Positions 17,497 to 29,894 of a stretch of DNA of 64,000 nt are shown piece by piece. Every line of letters starts with the position of its first letter. Within the stretch, counting starts at the first letter, position 1. The notes under the pieces were generated by a model, which was not told the origin of the DNA, searched no databases, and worked only from the letters and a program-made list of their open reading frames with translations. Source of the DNA: Altericroceibacterium spongiae (GTDB lineage: Bacteria; Pseudomonadota; Alphaproteobacteria; Sphingomonadales; Sphingomonadaceae). Both the position numbers and the translations under genes were made by a program. The DNA is taken from positions 124,001 through 188,000 of the forward strand of contig NZ_RAPF01000006.1 of the NCBI RefSeq assembly GCF_003610805.1, written 5' to 3'.

Positions 17497-18306
17497 ATGT
17501 CCGCGCTGACCACGAACAACCGCTCGCTCCTTCGCCCCGTGATGATGGCTACGGCCGCATTGGCGACTGTTTTCACCGCTGCCTGTGGCGGAGGCCAGAA
17601 TCGTGAAGAAATGGCTTATGTCGCCCGCGATGTGGAATCGCTCTATACGGCGGCGAAAGACCGTCTCGATCAGGGTAATGCCAAAATGGCGGCGGCGCTG
17701 TTCGATGAAGTCGAGCGGCAGCACCCATATTCGCCCTGGGCGCGCCGTGCGCAGTTAATGAGCGCTTTCAGCTATTATGTGTCGCGCGATTACAACCAGT
17801 CGATCCAGTCGGCGCAGCGCTTTCTGTCGATTCACCCCGGCAATAAGGATGCGCCTTATGCTTATTATCTCATCGCCCTGTGCTATTATGAGCAGATCAG
17901 CGATGTCGAGCGGGACCAGAAAATCACCGAACAGGCGCTGACCGCGCTTCAGGAGGTCGAGAGGCGCTTTCCGGACAGCCAGTATGCCGCCGATGCCCGG
18001 CTCAAGACCGATCTCGTCTATGACCATCTGGCAGGTAAGGAGATGGAGATTGGCCGCTTTTATGAACGTTCGGGCCGCTGGCTCGGCGCGCAGATCCGGT
18101 TCCAGAATGTCATCGAGAAATATCAGCGCACCAGCCACACGCCCGAAGCGCTTTTCCGTCTGACCGAAACCAATCTGGCCCTGGGTATTCCGAGTGAAGC
18201 GAAGAAATATGCCGCGGTGCTCGGATCGAACTATCCGGGCAGCAAATGGTACAAGCGGGCCTATGAGCTGATGGAAGACAAGGCACCGACTTTCGCCGCC
18301 AACTGA
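17497..18306 (+). CDS. bamD: Outer-membrane assembly lipoprotein BamD
   Basis: Essential lipoprotein of the Bam complex that inserts beta-barrel proteins. The start at ATG 17497 gives a lipoprotein signal with Cys30 (VFTAAC), although the frame is open further upstream. The mature part is made of TPR-like repeats: YTAAKDRLDQGN, LFDEVERQHPYSPWARRAQL, DAPYAYYLIALCYYEQ and RRFPDSQYAADAR. The 269-residue length is normal. It precedes recN and, after one insertion, ligA, a conserved alphaproteobacterial order usually led by ftsZ and lpxC; here those are replaced by the oxygenase/TetR pair. Confidence 0.95.
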   Translation: MSALTTNNRSLLRPVMMATAALATVFTAACGGGQNREEMAYVARDVESLYTAAKDRLDQGNAKMAAALFDEVERQHPYSPWARRAQLMSAFSYYVSRDYNQSIQSAQRFLSIHPGNKDAPYAYYLIALCYYEQISDVERDQKITEQALTALQEVERRFPDSQYAADARLKTDLVYDHLAGKEMEIGRFYERSGRWLGAQIRFQNVIEKYQRTSHTPEALFRLTETNLALGIPSEAKKYAAVLGSNYPGSKWYKRAYELMEDKAPTFAAN

Positions 18307-18335
18307 GCCACCGGGCCGGACAGTAATGATGCAGG

Positions 18336-18361
18336 AAAGCAGCTTTCGGGCTGCTTTTTTG
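18336..18361 (+). terminator. Terminator after bamD
   Basis: AAAGCAGC (18336-18343) pairs with GCTGCTTT (18350-18357) around a 6-base loop and is followed by further T residues. It lies 30 bases past the bamD stop, so recN probably needs its own promoter in the remaining 110 bases. Confidence 0.85.
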
Positions 18362-18474
18362 TTGCGCGGGAGGCGAAGAAGCGCAATGAAGTGGTACATT
18401 TCGTGAACATTTTGCCCGCTGCGATGCTGACAAGAGGTGACGCGGGGCTTTGCTTGGGCTAATCATCCATTCCG

Positions 18475-20139
18475 ATGCTGACCGCGCTGACCATTCGCAA
18501 TATTGTCCTCATAGAGGCGCTCGAATTGTCTTTCGGGCAGGGTCTGGGCGTGCTGACCGGGGAAACCGGGGCTGGCAAGTCGATTCTGCTCGATGCGCTG
18601 GGCCTGATTCTCGGCAACAGGGCCGATAGCGGGCTGGTGCGCGCCGGGGAGGATCAGGCGAGCGTCACGGCGACATTCGACTTCATTTTTATGCCGGACC
18701 TGATCCGCAAGGCGCTGGCCGACGCGGAAATCGAGCTGGAGACGGGCGAACCGCTGATTATCCGCCGCCGGGTGAAGGCTGATGGCGGGTCCAAGGCTTT
18801 CATCAACGATCAGCCGGTGGGGGTTGCGTTGCTGCGCGATATCGCGCCCGCTCTGGTGGAACTGCATGGCCAGCATGACGATCGCGGGCTGGTCAATCCC
18901 AGAGGGCACCGCGCGCTGCTGGACCGGTATGCGGGGATCGACCTGGCCAGTGTGGAACGCGCCTGGGCAAACTGGCGGGCAGCGGAAAGCAGGCTCGCCA
19001 CTGCGCGCGAAGCGATCGAACAGGCCAGAGCCGAAGAGGACCTGCTCGGCGCGCATCTGGCCGAGCTGGAAACGCTGGATGCGCAGCCCGGTGAGGAAGA
19101 GCAGCTGGCGCTCGCCCGCGCCGATATGCAGAAGGGCGAGAAGCTGGCAGTGGATCTCGAAGATCTGCGCCATTTATGGGACGGTTCCGATTCCGCACTC
19201 GCCATCTTGCGCGGCGCGGCGCGGCGGCTTGATCGCATCGCTTCGGAGCATGAATTGCTGGCCGAAGCACTGGCTGCGCTCGACCGCGCGGTGATCGAGG
19301 CGGGCGAAGCGGAAGAGAAGCTGGAAGCGGCCGCCGATGCGCTGCAATTCGATCCGGCAGAACTCGACCGGATCGAGACACGCCTGTTCGAAATGCGCGC
19401 TCTCGCCCGCAAACATGGCTGTCAGCCTGACGATCTCCCGGCAAGGCTGGCCGAAATGCGTGAGGCGCTGGCTTCCATCGAAGGCGGAGAAGCGGAGCTG
19501 ACGAAGCTGGAGCAGGCCGCCAGTGAGGCCGGTGAACGCTACCGTAAGCTTGCCGAAAAACTGCATGAGCAGCGCGTGAAAGCCGCGATCCGGCTCGACA
19601 AGGCGGTCGCCGCCGAACTCGCTCCGCTCAAACTCGATGCCGCCCGTTTCCAGACAGCGGTGACGCTGCTGCCTGAGGAGCGCTGGGGCATGCAAGGCAT
19701 GGATGCGGCAGAGTTTCTCATTGCCACCAATCCCGGTGCGGATTTCGCGCCGCTTGCCAAAATTGCCAGCGGCGGCGAATTGTCACGTTTCATTCTCGCG
19801 CTGAAAGTCGCGCTGGCCGAGCAGGGCGGTGCGGCGACGGTAATTTTCGACGAGATCGATCGCGGCGTGGGCGGGGCGGTTGCCTCGGCCATCGGAGAAA
19901 GGCTCGCGCGGCTGGCCGATAGCGGGCAATTGCTCGCCGTCACGCACAGTCCGCAGGTCGCGGCGCGCGGGCGGACGCATTACATGATTGCCAAAAGCTC
20001 CGAAGGTACGGTGACCCGCACTGGCGTGGCACTGCTTGACGCAGCGGGACGGCAGGAGGAAATCGCGCGGATGCTGTCAGGCGCCGAAATCACCGCAGAA
20101 GCGCGCGCTCAGGCTGATCGGCTACTCGAAGGCGTTTGA
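18475..20139 (+). CDS. recN: DNA repair protein RecN
   Basis: SMC-like ATPase that acts in double-strand break repair. Walker A is GETGAGKS (29-36); the ABC signature SGGELSRF and Walker B IFDEIDRGVGG are near the C-terminus. The central 150-400 region is Glu/Ala/Leu-rich coiled coil. At 554 residues it has the usual length. No good ribosome site precedes ATG 18475. A degenerate GTAC-N7-GAAC (18394-18408), one base off the alphaproteobacterial SOS box GAAC-N7-GAAC, lies 66 bases upstream. Confidence 0.95.
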   Translation: MLTALTIRNIVLIEALELSFGQGLGVLTGETGAGKSILLDALGLILGNRADSGLVRAGEDQASVTATFDFIFMPDLIRKALADAEIELETGEPLIIRRRVKADGGSKAFINDQPVGVALLRDIAPALVELHGQHDDRGLVNPRGHRALLDRYAGIDLASVERAWANWRAAESRLATAREAIEQARAEEDLLGAHLAELETLDAQPGEEEQLALARADMQKGEKLAVDLEDLRHLWDGSDSALAILRGAARRLDRIASEHELLAEALAALDRAVIEAGEAEEKLEAAADALQFDPAELDRIETRLFEMRALARKHGCQPDDLPARLAEMREALASIEGGEAELTKLEQAASEAGERYRKLAEKLHEQRVKAAIRLDKAVAAELAPLKLDAARFQTAVTLLPEERWGMQGMDAAEFLIATNPGADFAPLAKIASGGELSRFILALKVALAEQGGAATVIFDEIDRGVGGAVASAIGERLARLADSGQLLAVTHSPQVAARGRTHYMIAKSSEGTVTRTGVALLDAAGRQEEIARMLSGAEITAEARAQADRLLEGV

Positions 20140-20158
20140 GCTTATTGATGTAACGCAC

Positions 20159-20170
20159 TGTTTCGAAACA
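20159..20170. promoter_or_regulatory. 12-base perfect palindrome upstream of the DUF4396 gene
   Basis: TGTTTCGAAACA lies 20 bases after the recN stop and 51 bases before the next start. The perfect symmetry and promoter-proximal position make it a candidate operator for an unknown dimeric regulator. Confidence 0.35.
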
Positions 20171-20220
20171 ATTGGGGCAGTGTACCATTGATAAGGGGCA
20201 ATCAGAGGAGGCGTTGCCCT

Positions 20221-23158
<2,938 letters not shown>

Positions 23159-23162
23159 AGCG

Positions 23163-23205
23163 CCCGCTCTCCGCCTTCTCATATTTCGGGAAGGCGGAGA
23201 GCGGG
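23163..23205. terminator. Hairpin between convergent ligA and AhpD-like gene
   Basis: A 16-base perfect stem (23163-23178 with 23190-23205) has an 11-base loop and is flanked by AAGCG/CGCTT that can extend it. There is no U-tract, but it fills the gap between two convergent genes. Confidence 0.7.
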
Positions 23206-23217
23206 TGAGCGCTTATC

Positions 23218-23667
23218 TCATCTGACGCTTTTGGGGACGGTGCGGAAGCTGACCGCCATGCGGTTATAGGCGCCCATAATACCGATCGCCATGGTCAGGT
23301 CGGCCACTTCCTTTTCATCGAACACTTCACGGACATTTTCGAAAGCTTCCTCGGGCACATGGGTGTCATCGACATAGGTGACCGTTTCGGCCCATTCGAG
23401 CGCAGCCTGTTCGCGTTCGGAAAACAGCTCGCCCATTTCGTCCCACACCGAAACGAGGTTAATCTTGGTCTGCTCCATGCCTTCTTCGAGCAGCGCGGCG
23501 ATATGGGTGTCGATGCAAAAGGCGCAGCCATTGATCTGGCTGACCCGGAGATAAACCAGCTCGGTGAGAATACGCGGCAAACCGCAATTGGCGACATATT
23601 GATGGACTCCGCCCAGAGCCTTCATGCCCTCAGGGATAACCGTGTGATAATTGAGCCGTGACTGCAT
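23218..23667 (-). CDS. Carboxymuconolactone decarboxylase/AhpD family protein
   Basis: A 149-residue all-helical protein. The peroxidatic-type motif NGCAFCIDTH (CxxC plus His, about 46-55) marks it as an AhpD-like alkylhydroperoxidase-fold protein rather than a true decarboxylase. It probably protects against peroxides using a dithiol partner. AAAGGAGA precedes ATG 23667. It stands alone between ligA (convergent) and the DUF2459 gene. Confidence 0.85.
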   Translation of the reverse strand: MQSRLNYHTVIPEGMKALGGVHQYVANCGLPRILTELVYLRVSQINGCAFCIDTHIAALLEEGMEQTKINLVSVWDEMGELFSEREQAALEWAETVTYVDDTHVPEEAFENVREVFDEKEVADLTMAIGIMGAYNRMAVSFRTVPKSVR

Positions 23668-23752
23668 CGTAGTTCTCCTTTTGTTCGTTCAGGCAATAAT
23701 GCTGCGGACCTGTGAAAACAAGATGACAATCTGTCTGCCCTGCGTCCTGAGC

Positions 23753-24451
23753 CTAACGCTCCGATGGCGTATCGATCCATTTCATCACGCCGCCGGAAAA
23801 GGGCGTCCACCAGCCGGTTCTGACACCCGCCTCGGCGAGCATATTGCTGGTCCACTGATTGCAGGTATTGCTGGCAGTATAATGGCCCGGTGCGTCATAA
23901 AAGACATCCTGCGGGCCATAACCGTGATGGCGGATGCGCGGGCGGGGCGGGATTGAGCGTTCCATTGCCTTCACCAGCCGGGCGTACTGGCTGCCTGTCA
24001 GCGTGATCGGGCGAACATAATTGGACGCGGCCGGGCGGACATAATGGCTGACATGCAGCGCTCCCTCACCGCCCATACCGATAATGCGCATAACAGTGAG
24101 GGGAGAAAGATCGTTCCAGCTCGGCGTGTTGATGAAAACTTCGTGCTCGCCCCAACTGATCGAAAGATGAGTATAGGGCCGCCCGGTCAGATCGACATCG
24201 CGCGCGGGAAAATCGCTGCGCCAGTCCTTGATACCGTTCACCAGCGGCACGATCAGCGATGTATGGATGCCGTTGCTTTCCACCATGATCGTCACGCCGC
24301 TCTGCGGTTCCTGCCAGCCGCGATTGCGAGGAATGGAAGAGCCGATCCAGCTCGCCAGCAGAAACAGCAGCAATGCGGCAATCGCGCCGATGAAAACGGC
24401 GCGCAGCGCACGGAACAGCCGGCTCAGCGGGAGAAGCGGCGGCGCAGCCAC
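23753..24451 (-). CDS. DUF2459/TIGR02117 family membrane-anchored protein
   Basis: A 232-residue protein with an N-terminal signal anchor (about 15-37, hydrophobic after RALRAV) and a periplasmic domain. ESNGIHTSLIVPL and NTCNQWTSNML are the features by which I place it in this family. The order His-first, Asn-Cys-later recalls permuted papain-like folds, which is inference. The start is GTG 24451, overlapping the end of prmA by 28 bases, so the two are one transcript. Function unknown. Confidence 0.7.
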   Translation of the reverse strand: MAAPPLLPLSRLFRALRAVFIGAIAALLLFLLASWIGSSIPRNRGWQEPQSGVTIMVESNGIHTSLIVPLVNGIKDWRSDFPARDVDLTGRPYTHLSISWGEHEVFINTPSWNDLSPLTVMRIIGMGGEGALHVSHYVRPAASNYVRPITLTGSQYARLVKAMERSIPPRPRIRHHGYGPQDVFYDAPGHYTASNTCNQWTSNMLAEAGVRTGWWTPFSGGVMKWIDTPSER

Positions 24452-25350
24452 AGGATCGACCAGTCTCCGTTCACCAGTCTGGCAGAAAGGCGGAAACCCG
24501 CCCGGCGATAGGCGTCGCGCACCGCCGGTTCCTGCGTGGTGAGCAGGCCGGCGAGCAGCACATGGCCGCGCGGGCTCACGCTGGCGGCAAAATCCTGTGC
24601 CAGTTCGATCAGCGGACCGGCCAGAATATTGGCGATCAGCAGATCGTATGGCCCGCGCGATTGCAGCAGCGGATCGTCCATACCATCGGCGATGACCATG
24701 GTCGTCTCGCCCGCACCGGCGCCCAGCGTCAGCCCGTTCATCTGTGCATTATCGGCAACGACCTGTGCGCAGACCGCATCGATATCGCTTGCAGTGGCTT
24801 TTGCGGCGGGCCACAGGTCGAGCGCGGCAAAGGCCAGCAATCCCGTACCGGTCCCGATATCGGCAATATTGCGTGCCAAGACACCGCGCTTCTTCATTTC
24901 GGTCAGCATGGCGAGGCAGCCTGCAGTGGTTCGATGCTGACCGGTACCGAAAGCCTGACTGGCGGGAATCGCGAAATCGGTGACACCCGCTTCTTCCAGA
25001 ACGGGATGGTCCGGGGTGCGGATATGGAACCGTCCGGCACGGATGGGTTCGACGCCTTTCTGGCTTTCGGTGACCCAGTCGGTTTCGGGAAGGGCTTCCA
25101 CCGCCATGTCAGGCGCATCCCCGCCGAACAGGGCGGCAATCGCAGCCTTGTCTGCCTCGTCCGGCTCGCGGGGTACCCAGGCTTCGAGCACCCAGTCCTG
25201 CGGGCGGCTTTCTTCGACTTCACGGCCCGAAATAACGATCTCGTAATCCCAGTCGGGCACGTCGTCATGTGCCAGCAACGCATCTTGCACGATCTGCTTC
25301 GGAGCGAAGAGGCTGATCTTCCAACTTACCGGCATAGTGTGTCCATTCAT
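24424..25350 (-). CDS. prmA: Ribosomal protein L11 methyltransferase
   Basis: SAM-dependent enzyme that trimethylates ribosomal protein L11. The PrmA signature FGTGQHRTTAGCL, the SAM motif IADIGTGTGLLAFAAL and the catalytic-region NILAGPLIELA are all present. The N-terminal substrate domain (1-110) is more divergent. At 308 residues it is of normal size. Starts at ATG 25350 or ATG 25335 are both possible. It overlaps the downstream DUF2459 gene. Confidence 0.93.
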   Translation of the reverse strand: MNGHTMPVSWKISLFAPKQIVQDALLAHDDVPDWDYEIVISGREVEESRPQDWVLEAWVPREPDEADKAAIAALFGGDAPDMAVEALPETDWVTESQKGVEPIRAGRFHIRTPDHPVLEEAGVTDFAIPASQAFGTGQHRTTAGCLAMLTEMKKRGVLARNIADIGTGTGLLAFAALDLWPAAKATASDIDAVCAQVVADNAQMNGLTLGAGAGETTMVIADGMDDPLLQSRGPYDLLIANILAGPLIELAQDFAASVSPRGHVLLAGLLTTQEPAVRDAYRRAGFRLSARLVNGDWSILWLRRRFSR

Positions 25351-25426
25351 ATTATCGGCGGCCCGGTATCAGCCATGCGCATAAATGGCTTATTTTTGCA
25401 ATTTATTAGCGCTACAAATTTGTCGC

Positions 25427-26359
25427 TCATCGCGGATTTTCGTGCCCCAGCTTACCGTCGAGCCTTTCGGACAGATCCCGCGCATAGGCACGGCAGGAAG
25501 GCTCCCCGAAGGGTGAGCCAAAAGAAAAACGCTTCCACATATGGCTGGCGGAAGGGTGCGGCGTGAGCAGAATGGTACAGTCGAGCTGCGCGAGATGAGC
25601 CAGACCTTTGCGATAGGCCGCGACATAGGCGGGATGATCGCTGAAGCGATAGGATCCGCTGGAGACAGGAGACAGACTGTCAGCATAAACCATGGCGGCA
25701 CAGGTTCTGCCTGCGCAGGAGCGCCATTGCCAGCTCACTGCACCCGGAGTGTGGCCGGGCGTGACATGCGGAATAAGCAAAAGCGAACCGACCCGTACCG
25801 GTTTGCCGTTTTCCAGTGTGCCATCCACGCGTGCCGCCGGGAACGGCAACAGATCGGCCTTTTGGGGATCGTTTTCTGCCGGAATACCGCTTTCCATTAC
25901 CGGTTTCGCTTCGGGCGTCACCAGCAGCTTCGCTCCGCTGCGGCGCTGCAATTCGGCAATGCCGCCGGCATGATCGTAATGTTCGTGGCTGATGAGCAGC
26001 AATTTCACGTCGGACAGTTTGAAACCGAGCTTTTCGATATTGGCGGCGATAATATCGGGACCTGCCGTGGTACCTCCATCGATCAGCACATGGCCCTGAT
26101 CGCCGGTAATGAGGATCGAGGAAATCCCGCAAGTGCCGACATAATAGCTATTGCCGTAAATGCGGAAAGGCGGGCCGGCTTTGCTCCATTCGTCCCATTG
26201 TTCGCATTGCTGCGCCCAGGCTTTCTGTGCTTCGGCATCCCAGCCGGGCCCCTCCTGCGAGGGGGCATCCTGTTTATCCTGCGCTATGGCGGCACCGGGG
26301 CATGAGAGGCTGGTCAGGAATAAAGCGGCAGCAGCCGGAATAAGCCTTTTAACGGACAT
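25427..26359 (-). CDS. Subclass B3 metallo-beta-lactamase
   Basis: A periplasmic zinc hydrolase of the B3 beta-lactamase group. A signal peptide ends near IAQDK (residue 28). The metal ligands are complete: HEHYDH (125-130, giving His, His, Asp, His), His203 in TPGHTPG and His268 in LLTPHPS. The B3-typical Ser in YADSLSPVSSG and the GNSYYVGTCGISSILI strand are present. Extra Cys residues (51, 77, 215, 220, 261) may form disulfides. ATG 26359 is preferred to 26371 because GGAG lies 6 bases before it. It overlaps the SDR gene by 11 bases. Actual beta-lactam hydrolysis is inferred from family. Confidence 0.9.
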   Translation of the reverse strand: MSVKRLIPAAAALFLTSLSCPGAAIAQDKQDAPSQEGPGWDAEAQKAWAQQCEQWDEWSKAGPPFRIYGNSYYVGTCGISSILITGDQGHVLIDGGTTAGPDIIAANIEKLGFKLSDVKLLLISHEHYDHAGGIAELQRRSGAKLLVTPEAKPVMESGIPAENDPQKADLLPFPAARVDGTLENGKPVRVGSLLLIPHVTPGHTPGAVSWQWRSCAGRTCAAMVYADSLSPVSSGSYRFSDHPAYVAAYRKGLAHLAQLDCTILLTPHPSASHMWKRFSFGSPFGEPSCRAYARDLSERLDGKLGHENPR

Positions 26360-27065
26360 AGCTTGCTCCATTGGCGTCGAGAGTGGCTCCGGTCATGCTT
26401 TCGGGCGCATCCAATGCGCAAAAAACAGCTATTCTGGCAATTTCCTCGGGCCGGGCGACGCGGCCCAGTGGAATGTCGTTAAGCAGCGCCGGGCCGCCCC
26501 GGCTGTCGAGAAAATCATCGTTCAGCGACGTGTCGGTGAAGCCCGGTGTGATGGCATAGCTCATAACGCCCTGTCCGGCATACGCGCGGGCGATGGTCTT
26601 GTGCATGGCCAGCATACCTCCCTTCGCGGCGGCATAATGCCAGTGGTCCGGCGAGTCGCCGCGATGGCCGGCGCGGCTGGCAATATGCACGATCCGGCCC
26701 GGCGTGCCGGTTTCCTGCCAGTGTCGTATCGCAAAACGGCTGAGCTGTGCCGCGGCGGTCAGATTGATTCGCAGCGTCTCTTCCCACCGGTCGAGCCATT
26801 CAATATCCGACGAGTCGACGGGATTGGCGGCGAAATATCCGGCATTATTGACCAGCACGTCGAGTCGCCCATTGCTGCGCGCGAGCGCTTCCTGCCAGAG
26901 AATCTGCGCTGCGCTGGGCTCGCTGAAATCGGCTGCAATAATGTCGGTTCCTCGCGTCCGGCTGGCATGGCGAAGCACCTGAGCCCCTCGCAATTGCAGC
27001 ATTTCTGCGGTTGCCTTGCCGATTCCACGGCTTGCTCCGGTGACCAGTATTCTTGGCTGTTCCAT
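26349..27065 (-). CDS. SDR family oxidoreductase
   Basis: A 238-residue short-chain dehydrogenase. Motifs: TGASRGIG (cofactor), NNAG, Ser in HIASRAG and YAAAKGG (catalytic Tyr and Lys), and a FabG-like end TGATLDANGASY. The substrate cannot be inferred. Its 3' end overlaps the start of the metallo-beta-lactamase, so the two genes form a translationally coupled pair; no functional link is obvious. Confidence 0.88.
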   Translation of the reverse strand: MEQPRILVTGASRGIGKATAEMLQLRGAQVLRHASRTRGTDIIAADFSEPSAAQILWQEALARSNGRLDVLVNNAGYFAANPVDSSDIEWLDRWEETLRINLTAAAQLSRFAIRHWQETGTPGRIVHIASRAGHRGDSPDHWHYAAAKGGMLAMHKTIARAYAGQGVMSYAITPGFTDTSLNDDFLDSRGGPALLNDIPLGRVARPEEIARIAVFCALDAPESMTGATLDANGASYVR

Positions 27066-27197
27066 AGCACCGGGATAGGCGCAGAGTGGCCGCGCGCCAA
27101 GTCGTTGGCTTGCCTCAGGGCTGGATTTCGTTAAGGGAGAGCCATCGATCAGGCGCGTGGCTGGCGCGCGTTGTCTTATTTCTGGGTTAGGCGAAAC

Positions 27198-27578
27198 ATG
27201 GCGAACCGTCCGCTCTCACCGCATCTTCAAGTCTATAAATGGGGCCCGCATATGGCGGCCTCCATCTTCCACCGCGTTACCGGGGACGGCATGTCCTTCG
27301 TCGCGCTGCCGGTTCTTCTCTGGTGGCTCGGCGCATTGGCAAGCGGACCCGAAGCCTATGCAACATTCACCGCCGTGGCGACATCATGGATCGGTTATGT
27401 TGTGCTGGTAGGGATCAGCTGGGCTTTCTTTCATCATATGGCATCGGGTATCCGTCACTTCATTCTGGACATGGGTGCGGGTTTCGAACTGAAGGCCAAC
27501 CGGTCCGGTTCGATTGCTACCTTTGCTATCGCCTTTGTGCTGACAGCCGCCTTCTGGGCCGCGCTGCTGCTGCTTTAA
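27198..27578 (+). CDS. sdhC: Succinate dehydrogenase cytochrome b556 subunit
   Basis: Membrane anchor that binds haem b and ubiquinone in complex II. MANRPLSPHLQVYKWGPHM and SIFHRVTGDGM are the classic N-terminal signature; the haem His is expected in the H/R-rich segment HHMASGIRHFILDMG. Three membrane helices fit 126 residues. The start at ATG 27198 matches the family N-terminus; the frame is open nine codons further. First gene of sdhC-sdhD-sdhA. Confidence 0.95.
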   Translation: MANRPLSPHLQVYKWGPHMAASIFHRVTGDGMSFVALPVLLWWLGALASGPEAYATFTAVATSWIGYVVLVGISWAFFHHMASGIRHFILDMGAGFELKANRSGSIATFAIAFVLTAAFWAALLLL

Positions 27579-27590
27579 GGATCTCTCACA

Positions 27591-27977
27591 ATGGGTAACG
27601 GAACTCCTATCGGCCGCGTTCGCGGCCTCGGCTCTGCCAAGAGCGGCACCGATCACTGGCTGGTGCAGCGTTTCACCGCCGTCGGCAATCTTCTGCTGGT
27701 GGGCTTCTTCGTCGTCTCGATCCTGCTTTTGCCGGATCTGAGCTACGGCACGGTCAGCGAATGGATCGCCCGGCCCGTCCCGGCGACCGCCATGGCGCTG
27801 CTGGTCCTCTCGGTCTTCTGGCATGCCCGCCTCGGCCTGCAGGTTATGATCGAGGATTATGTTCATGAAAGCGGCAATTATTTCGCTGCAATCACCGCAC
27901 TGAACCTCGCCGCATTCGGTGGCGCCGCTTTCGGCGTCTTTTCCATTCTTCGCCTCGCTTTTGGAGGAGCCGCCTGA
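27591..27977 (+). CDS. sdhD: Succinate dehydrogenase membrane anchor subunit
   Basis: The second membrane subunit of complex II, 128 residues with three hydrophobic segments. [12 protein letters not shown] at the start and [15 protein letters not shown] (haem-ligand His and quinone-site Asp-Tyr) are family hallmarks. AAGGA precedes ATG 27591, 12 bases after sdhC. Its last base is the first base of sdhA. Confidence 0.94.
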   Translation: MGNGTPIGRVRGLGSAKSGTDHWLVQRFTAVGNLLLVGFFVVSILLLPDLSYGTVSEWIARPVPATAMALLVLSVFWHARLGLQVMIEDYVHESGNYFAAITALNLAAFGGAAFGVFSILRLAFGGAA

Positions 27978-29797
27978 TGGCCACTTCCGCAAATTCCGAA
28001 TCCGCTTACAAGATCGTCGACCATACTTATGACGTGGTGGTTGTCGGCGCGGGTGGTTCGGGCCTGCGTGCCACTATGGGTGCCGCAGAGGCCGGTCTGA
28101 AGACTGCCTGTATTACCAAGGTTTTCCCCACACGCTCGCACACGGTTGCCGCGCAGGGCGGTATTGCCGCTTCGCTCGGCAATAACACGCCCGATCACTG
28201 GTCCTGGCACATGTATGACACCGTCAAAGGGTCGGACTGGCTGGGCGATCAGGACGCGATCGAATATATGGTGCGCGAAGCACCTCAGGCGGTTTACGAG
28301 CTGGAACATGCCGGTGTGCCGTTCAGCCGTAACGATGACGGCACGATCTATCAGCGCCCCTTTGGCGGCCATATGCAGAATATGGGTGAAGGCCCGCCCG
28401 TGCAGCGCACCTGCGCCGCGGCGGACCGTACCGGCCACGCCATGCTTCATGCGCTCTATCAGCAGAGCCTGAAATATGATGCGGATTTCTTCATCGAATA
28501 TTTCGCCATCGATCTCATCATGGAAGACGGCAAGTGCCGCGGTGTGATCGCATGGTGCCTCGATGACGGTACGATTCATCGCTTCCGCGCGCATGCCGTT
28601 GTGCTGGCGACAGGCGGTTATGGCCGGTGTTATTTCACCGCCACTTCCGCACATACCTGCACCGGCGATGGCGGCGGCATGGTTCTGCGTGCCGGAATCG
28701 GCCTGCAGGATATGGAATTCGTTCAGTTCCACCCGACCGGCATTTACGGCGCCGGTGTGCTGATTACCGAAGGCGCGCGCGGTGAAGGTGGTTATCTGAC
28801 CAATTCCGAAGGTGAGCGTTTCATGGAACGCTATGCGCCTTCCGCTAAGGATTTGGCCAGCCGTGACGTTGTGTCACGTAGTATGGCGCTGGAAATCCGG
28901 GAAGGGCGCGGTGTAGGCGAGAATAAGGATCACATCTTCCTGCATCTCGACCATATCGACCCTGCCGTTCTGGCCGAACGTCTTCCGGGCATTACCGAAA
29001 GCGGCAAGATCTTTGCCGGGGTTGACCTGACCCGCCAGCCTTTGCCGGTGGTGCCGACAGTCCATTACAATATGGGTGGTATCCCCTGTAATTATCATGG
29101 CGAAGTGGTGAACCCGACCCCGGACGATCCCGAACGCGTGGTTCCGGGTCTCTTCGCCGTGGGTGAAGCGGCCTGTGTGTCGGTGCATGGTGCGAACCGC
29201 CTCGGCTCCAATTCGCTGATCGACCTTGTCGTGTTCGGCCGTGCCACCGGCCACCGGCTCAAGGAACTCATCAAGCCGCATTCGAGCCATGACGAACTGC
29301 CCAAGGACAGCGCCGATTTTGCGCTAGGCCGTCTCGATCATTTCCGCAACGCCAAGGGTTCGCGCCCGACGGCGCAGCTGCGCACCGAAATGCAGCGCAC
29401 CATGTCGGCCCACGCCGCCGTGTTCCGCACGGACGAGCTGATGGCCGAAGGCAAGACCAAGCTGCACGATACGTATGAGCAGATGCAGGATATCCATGTG
29501 TCCGACCGTTCGATGATCTGGAATTCGGATCTGGTCGAAACGCTGGAACTCGATAATCTGATGGCACAGGCACAGGTGACCATGCATGCCGCGCATAACC
29601 GCAAGGAAAGCCGCGGCGCCCATGCGCATGAGGACTATCCCGATCGGAACGACGCCGAATGGATGAAGCACACTTCGGTGTGGTTCGAAGGCTGGGGTGG
29701 CAAGGGCGGCAATGTCACCATCGGCTATCGCCCGGTGCATGACTTCACGCTCACCGATGATGCAGAATATATCAAGCCGAAGAAGCGCGTTTACTAA
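27977..29797 (+). CDS. sdhA: Succinate dehydrogenase flavoprotein subunit
   Basis: Catalytic FAD subunit oxidising succinate to fumarate. Motifs: dinucleotide fold [12 protein letters not shown], covalent-FAD His in [10 protein letters not shown], substrate-site HPTGIYG and [10 protein letters not shown], and [19 protein letters not shown]. The 606 residues are the normal length. GGAGG inside sdhD precedes the start, and the genes overlap by one base. A strong terminator follows within 20 bases and no iron-sulfur subunit gene (sdhB) is present in the window. Confidence 0.97.
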   Translation: MATSANSESAYKIVDHTYDVVVVGAGGSGLRATMGAAEAGLKTACITKVFPTRSHTVAAQGGIAASLGNNTPDHWSWHMYDTVKGSDWLGDQDAIEYMVREAPQAVYELEHAGVPFSRNDDGTIYQRPFGGHMQNMGEGPPVQRTCAAADRTGHAMLHALYQQSLKYDADFFIEYFAIDLIMEDGKCRGVIAWCLDDGTIHRFRAHAVVLATGGYGRCYFTATSAHTCTGDGGGMVLRAGIGLQDMEFVQFHPTGIYGAGVLITEGARGEGGYLTNSEGERFMERYAPSAKDLASRDVVSRSMALEIREGRGVGENKDHIFLHLDHIDPAVLAERLPGITESGKIFAGVDLTRQPLPVVPTVHYNMGGIPCNYHGEVVNPTPDDPERVVPGLFAVGEAACVSVHGANRLGSNSLIDLVVFGRATGHRLKELIKPHSSHDELPKDSADFALGRLDHFRNAKGSRPTAQLRTEMQRTMSAHAAVFRTDELMAEGKTKLHDTYEQMQDIHVSDRSMIWNSDLVETLELDNLMAQAQVTMHAAHNRKESRGAHAHEDYPDRNDAEWMKHTSVWFEGWGGKGGNVTIGYRPVHDFTLTDDAEYIKPKKRVY

Positions 29798-29816
29798 GCG
29801 GGTTTCCAGGCTGACC

Positions 29817-29854
29817 AAAAGGGCCGCTCTGTATAGTGCAGAGCGGCCCTTTTT
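29817..29854. terminator. Terminator between sdhA and convergent cyclophilin gene
   Basis: A perfect 15-base stem, AAAAGGGCCGCTCTG (29817-29831) with its complement at 29839-29853, has a 7-base loop and ends in a T-run. The matching A-run makes it bidirectional. Confidence 0.92.
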
Positions 29855-29894
29855 CGTGGGTCAGTCTATTGCGGGGGGCAGCGAAAGGGAGAGA

